Below are positions 60,003 through 64,000 of a stretch of 64,000 bases of DNA, piece after piece. The stretch spans positions 7,750,501 to 7,814,500 of the forward strand of contig OX485805.1 of the NCBI GenBank assembly GCA_950295325.1, written 5' to 3'. Each line of letters starts with the position of its first letter. The first letter of the stretch is position 1. The DNA is from Polytrichum commune. Lineage: Eukaryota; Streptophyta; Polytrichopsida; Polytrichales; Polytrichaceae. The notes beneath the pieces are model-generated. The model did no database searches. It saw nothing but the letters and a program-made list of their open reading frames with translations, and had not been told where the DNA came from. Made by a program: the position numbers and the translations under genes.

Positions 60003-63000
60003 CTTGAGAGGTTTCATCAAGAGTGGGTCTTGAGGTTTTTGTGGCAACCTGCCTTCCAGCTGGCACAGTCCTAGTCACAGTTGAAACTCCATCCACAAAT
60101 TTTGTTCGGAAGATGACATTGGCGTTGTTGAACATTCCTTCTTTAAGTGATACCACAATAAACTGGCCACATCAACACAATGGGAAAACTGCAGTAAGTG
60201 ATCTGCTATAAATACTGAATCCCTGAAGCAATCGGTAAAACAATCAGGACTATCTCTGAACATTGCTTTTTGAGCCACACTACATCTACACATTGAACAA
60301 TCTAAGTGCTACTACTTTTTCAATGTGGCATATTACCCTGTATAGAATAACACCTGCCTACCTGTGAATGTGGAAAGTGAGCTTTGATCATTCTACCAAT
60401 GTTCTGGGTGTGACTCAAGTCAAGTGCAGCATCCACCTGCAATATCATCAAACTTCTTTAGTGTTGCTTCTAAAGATACTACATATAAGAAACCCTCTCA
60501 AAGATTGAGCTTAAGCAACAAAACGTCCATATACGTCCACTCTTACCCCATTTATCAAGTTATTGATTAGGTGGTCAAGTCTCAAAAGCGGTTTTAACAT
60601 TTTTCAGGTTTGATCTCAGATTTGATACATGGTAAGGTGTCAACTCCCACCATAATATATAGTAATAATTACAGTTGTAGTCTCATCCGCACGTTAGCAT
60701 GCACCTGAATTACGAATAAATTATACTCCACCATATACTAGTACACAACTCCCCTTTGGTTCAACTTCACAGATTCTGACCAGAGAATTCAATTCCATTG
60801 CCAAGCATTTGAAGGTCACAATGGAAAATGACATATCTTCAACAGCAATCTTTGGTTCACCTCATCAAGAATATAGAGTGGTGCTGGTTTGAATAAAAGC
60901 AGGGCGAGGATGAGAGACAGTGCCAGTAATGATCTCTGACCACCACTAAGTTCTGAGAGCGACTGCTTCCAAACTCCTCCGAAAGCAACCTTTACTTCAA
61001 GACCATCCAAAAAATCTGCACCTTCCGGAGGCTCTAACTTGGCTGTCGTTCCAGGCAACAACATCGAGAAGATTGAGCCAAAGTCCCTGCAGCAGGAAAA
61101 TCAACTCCAATTATGGACCAGATACCAATTTAATTGTCCTCATTAACAATTCTTTTGCATTGGCACTCGTCCACCCAATGTTAATTCACTTAATGAGTAC
61201 TCTAATTATGCGTTTGCAGAACAAAAATTCAGGATCCAAAAATTCTGCTTACTTTGTCACTTTCTTCCAGGCTACTTCCAAAACTTCCTTTTTCTTCTCG
61301 TCCAATTCATGGATCACCTTCTGGATTTTGACTTTATCAGCCTACACAGTTCACAGTCAGGTGTTAAAATCATTCAGACTATAAGTTGCCTAAAAACATT
61401 GAATTTCTAGAAAAGCTCCAAGTGGCTACAAATGTTCTGAATCAAAAAGCACAGATAATGGAACATGTAGAATGAGATGATTTGTTATCTTGTTTGTCAC
61501 ACGCACTTAGATTCCTGCAATAAGATATCACACTAAATGGCTGTAATGGCTGACCTCAACAATGGTCCTCTTACTCAAGAGATCGATATAATCTTTCTCA
61601 GCTTGAACAAACATAGACTCTGCCTTCTTGTTGACCCGCTTTTCATTGCTGCAGGAACAGTGATCACGGACAGTCTTTAGCTTTGCAAGACTTGAACAGG
61701 GAAAAACAAAAGACAATTTCCTGAAAGCTCCTATTACACCTATTGCACTGGACTTAAAGCATGCTATCAGATGACAGTAGTGTAAATGTAAAACCGCAAG
61801 CCATAGAGTGGACAGGAGTCTAAGTGAAGGAACAATATTCCCGCAACTCTTAGGCAGAGATGAAGCCATTCCAGAATCATCCAAGGGTTGAAAAAGAAAT
61901 TGGGGCAGCAAATATGCTTTTCAGGCTATGAAAGTCAAACATACTTCTTCTGCTCAGTTTGCAAAGATTCAAGTTCTTGTCGTGCAGATTCATATTCACG
62001 GGTGCTGAAGTCATAGTCTGTGCCAGGTTTATTAAATAACTGCTTCTCAGTGATGATCCATGGATGCATCTCCTGCAACTTCTCCACAGTCCTTCCACAT
62101 TCACTTTGCTCTTTCTCCATGCGTTTCACCTGTGCAATCAAACTCAATTAGGCTCCAAACCCCACTTTATTCACCAATTTCTTTATCATTTGTGCTTCTC
62201 TTCATTAATAAGTTAGCCTGCCCAGGAAAGTAATATCATGAGTGTAGAAATACAGAAATACAAAAAAATACAAAAAATAAAAAGTCTGTAGACATCCTCA
62301 ACAAGAAACAGCCAGTAGACATCTGCAGACATGATGAAGCATCAAGATGTGCATTTGTTCTGAAAAGAGCTTCAGATGCTTGAGCGTTGGTCACTTCCTA
62401 CTGATGCTGTACAAGGGTTTGAGGGAGTTCCGCAAGGAAAAACCTCATTGTCAAGCCTTTTCTGTTGAATAATGCCATCAGCAAGCTCCTGCTTCTTAGC
62501 AGCCTGCTCTTTGATGAGAGCACTGATTTGTTCATCACATGCCTTCATCTTTTCGCGATTCTTGTTGAGCTCCTCATTGGCCTTTGTGTACTGAGCCTCA
62601 ATTTCATCCCTCTGCACCCGAAGGGGCATTTTACCTCATTAGCAAAGATAGCTTGACCCTGGCATTGACAAAGATGTCCTCTCTGCAAGATATCACAATG
62701 CCCTCTTGGCATCCTCATATTCTGTGGCCATCACATTCTCCTTCATTGATTATATAAAAGAGTTTGGAACGTCTTGTTGTGAGACAGACTGGATACAAAT
62801 ACATATGCTCTTGACAAAATACCTTGACTTCAATCTGTGCAAGGGCTTCTTCAAGAGTCTTGATCTGTACTTCCATTGCACTGATCTCAGTTTTGAGTGT
62901 TTGCATCTCCTCAATGGCAACATCTTTCTCCATAATTAATCTTTCTCTTGCATCTTCCTGAGCCTGCAACAGATACCTCAAGAATTCAGTAATTTAATTC

Positions 63001-63842
63001 AAAAAGAAAATTCACATCAAGACATAAATGTCATTAAGAAACACAATGACATTATTGCACAAAGGCCTCATGTAAACTACTGCACACTTTCTAAATGTTT
63101 ATGAATCTTCACCCAAGCTTGACCTCGACGTACACAGGAATGAGGAAAATAAGTCACTCTTGTATCACAATAAACCTTCTATTTCTATCCCTCCTACATA
63201 AACTATCATTTTCCCAATTTGAAAATAGCACAGATGGCATATCATAACAGCTTATTTTGTTTCATGAACGGAAGCCCAATCAGACATAAATTCATTTTTA
63301 TAAGTGACAAGCAGATGCCAGGGTGCACAGATACAGCGAGTTCCGTATTGCAGTACCTTGAATTCCTTCGAGACAGAAGTTAGCTCCTTTTTCAGTGACT
63401 TGATCTCCTTCTCCAATGCTAGAAGCCGGTCTTCTCTATCTCGGCCATGGTTTTTAATAGACAGCTCTAAGGCAGCAACAACATTCACACACTCTTTGTG
63501 TTGTTCCTCTTTCTTAGCTATCTCTCCAATTTCAGTCTCCAGTTCTGCAGTCATGGTTGAAACTGCTTCTGCTAACTGAAGTCCAAAACAATAGTGTTTA
63601 AGTGTTTGCCACAATTGTCTGTTGACTAAAATGTAAAGAGCATAGAAGGTAAGTGGAATAAACAGAGGAAAAACTAGATTTACTAACATTTTTGTAATAG
63701 CATGCACAGATAGAATGGTCCCAACCTTGTGGTGCTCGCTCTGTTCAGCCCGATCTTTAAATAGCAATAAATCATAAGTCTTGAGCTCCAATTGAGATTT
63801 GAGTTCCAAAAATTTCTTTTGCTTGGGGGCTAAAGTTGCAAT
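60003..63842 (-). CDS. SMC2: SMC2 condensin subunit, 3' half (continues past the right edge)
   Basis: Ten exons resolve with GT-AG borders and consistent phases: 63842-63726, 63575-63357, 62963-62823, 62611-62444, 62129-61945, 61648-61555, 61341-61253, 61086-60861, 60436-60362 and 60162-60003. The first seven encode the descending coiled coil, including the plant SMC2-like [16 protein letters not shown] and [12 protein letters not shown]. The eighth and ninth carry [20 protein letters not shown], the ABC signature [19 protein letters not shown] and Walker [20 protein letters not shown], the ATPase head that closes condensin around chromatin. The tenth carries [18 protein letters not shown] and the D-loop neighbour [10 protein letters not shown]. 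That exon ends in a phase-1 donor, so a short terminal exon remains; 59733-59708 is one candidate, encoding eight residues before a stop. Confidence 0.95.
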
Positions 63843-64000
63843 CTGTAAACACCATCAAACAGTGAACAAATAATCCTCTTCTTCCATCATGAGAAACACA
63901 CTATGAGCATCCTCACAATCTGTAGGATGACCAGAATTTGTTCAGCCACCAGGAATGTGACGACTGTGTACTTGATGAGAACTCAAGAATCAAGAATAGC

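Overview
The window reads as nuclear DNA of a land plant. It is AT-rich, packed with transposable elements, and carries spliceosomal genes with short GT-AG introns whose products match plant-type housekeeping proteins. The density of small terminal-inverted-repeat elements and a charophyte-style methyltransferase retroelement suggest a non-flowering lineage (bryophyte, lycophyte or fern), but this is inference.

Four host genes can be supported. (1) A plus-strand four-exon gene at 2525-8541 encodes a Myb/SANT (trihelix-like) domain followed by leucine-rich repeats; every exon phase agrees. (2) A minus-strand two-exon gene at 28120-28964 encodes an LC8-type dynein light chain of 93 residues. 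(3) A minus-strand six-exon gene at 53348-56116 encodes a CCDC130/YJU2-family (CWC16) splicing protein of 322 residues, whose initiator ATG is the last codon of exon 1. (4) The 3' half of a minus-strand SMC2 condensin gene fills 60003-63842 and continues past the right edge; ten exons are resolved and the last short exon is uncertain.

Two large virus-like elements dominate. At 44122-52405 lies a nearly whole Ty3/gypsy-class element on the minus strand. It carries gag, zinc knuckles, protease, a DNMT3/DRM-like cytosine-C5 methyltransferase, RT, RNase H, integrase and a terminal PHD finger. It is bounded by identical 107-bp inverted repeats, and I could find no direct LTRs. A foldback element with arms of about 200 bp abuts its left end (43336-44120). 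At 11719-18459 lies an older GC-rich, CCGG-laden TG...CA element with an exact 5-bp target duplication (AGCAC), gag-like remnants and an internal 39-bp tandem array.

The rest is mostly small repeats. A family with termini GGGCCACTTYACAC and 3-bp target duplications (PIF/Harbinger-like) is scattered over 22.8-38.7 kb. Other inverted-repeat families, a degenerate transposase-like pseudogene (18.6-20.1 kb), simple repeats and homopolymer C/G tracts fill the gaps. At the left edge (361-820) there is an array of about twelve hairpins with a conserved loop and covarying stems.

The host genes have no evident shared pathway. Long stretches (about 8.7-11.7, 23.3-24.2, 30.1-31.6, 38.7-40.1, 40.7-43.3, 52.4-53.3 kb) hold no gene I can support.
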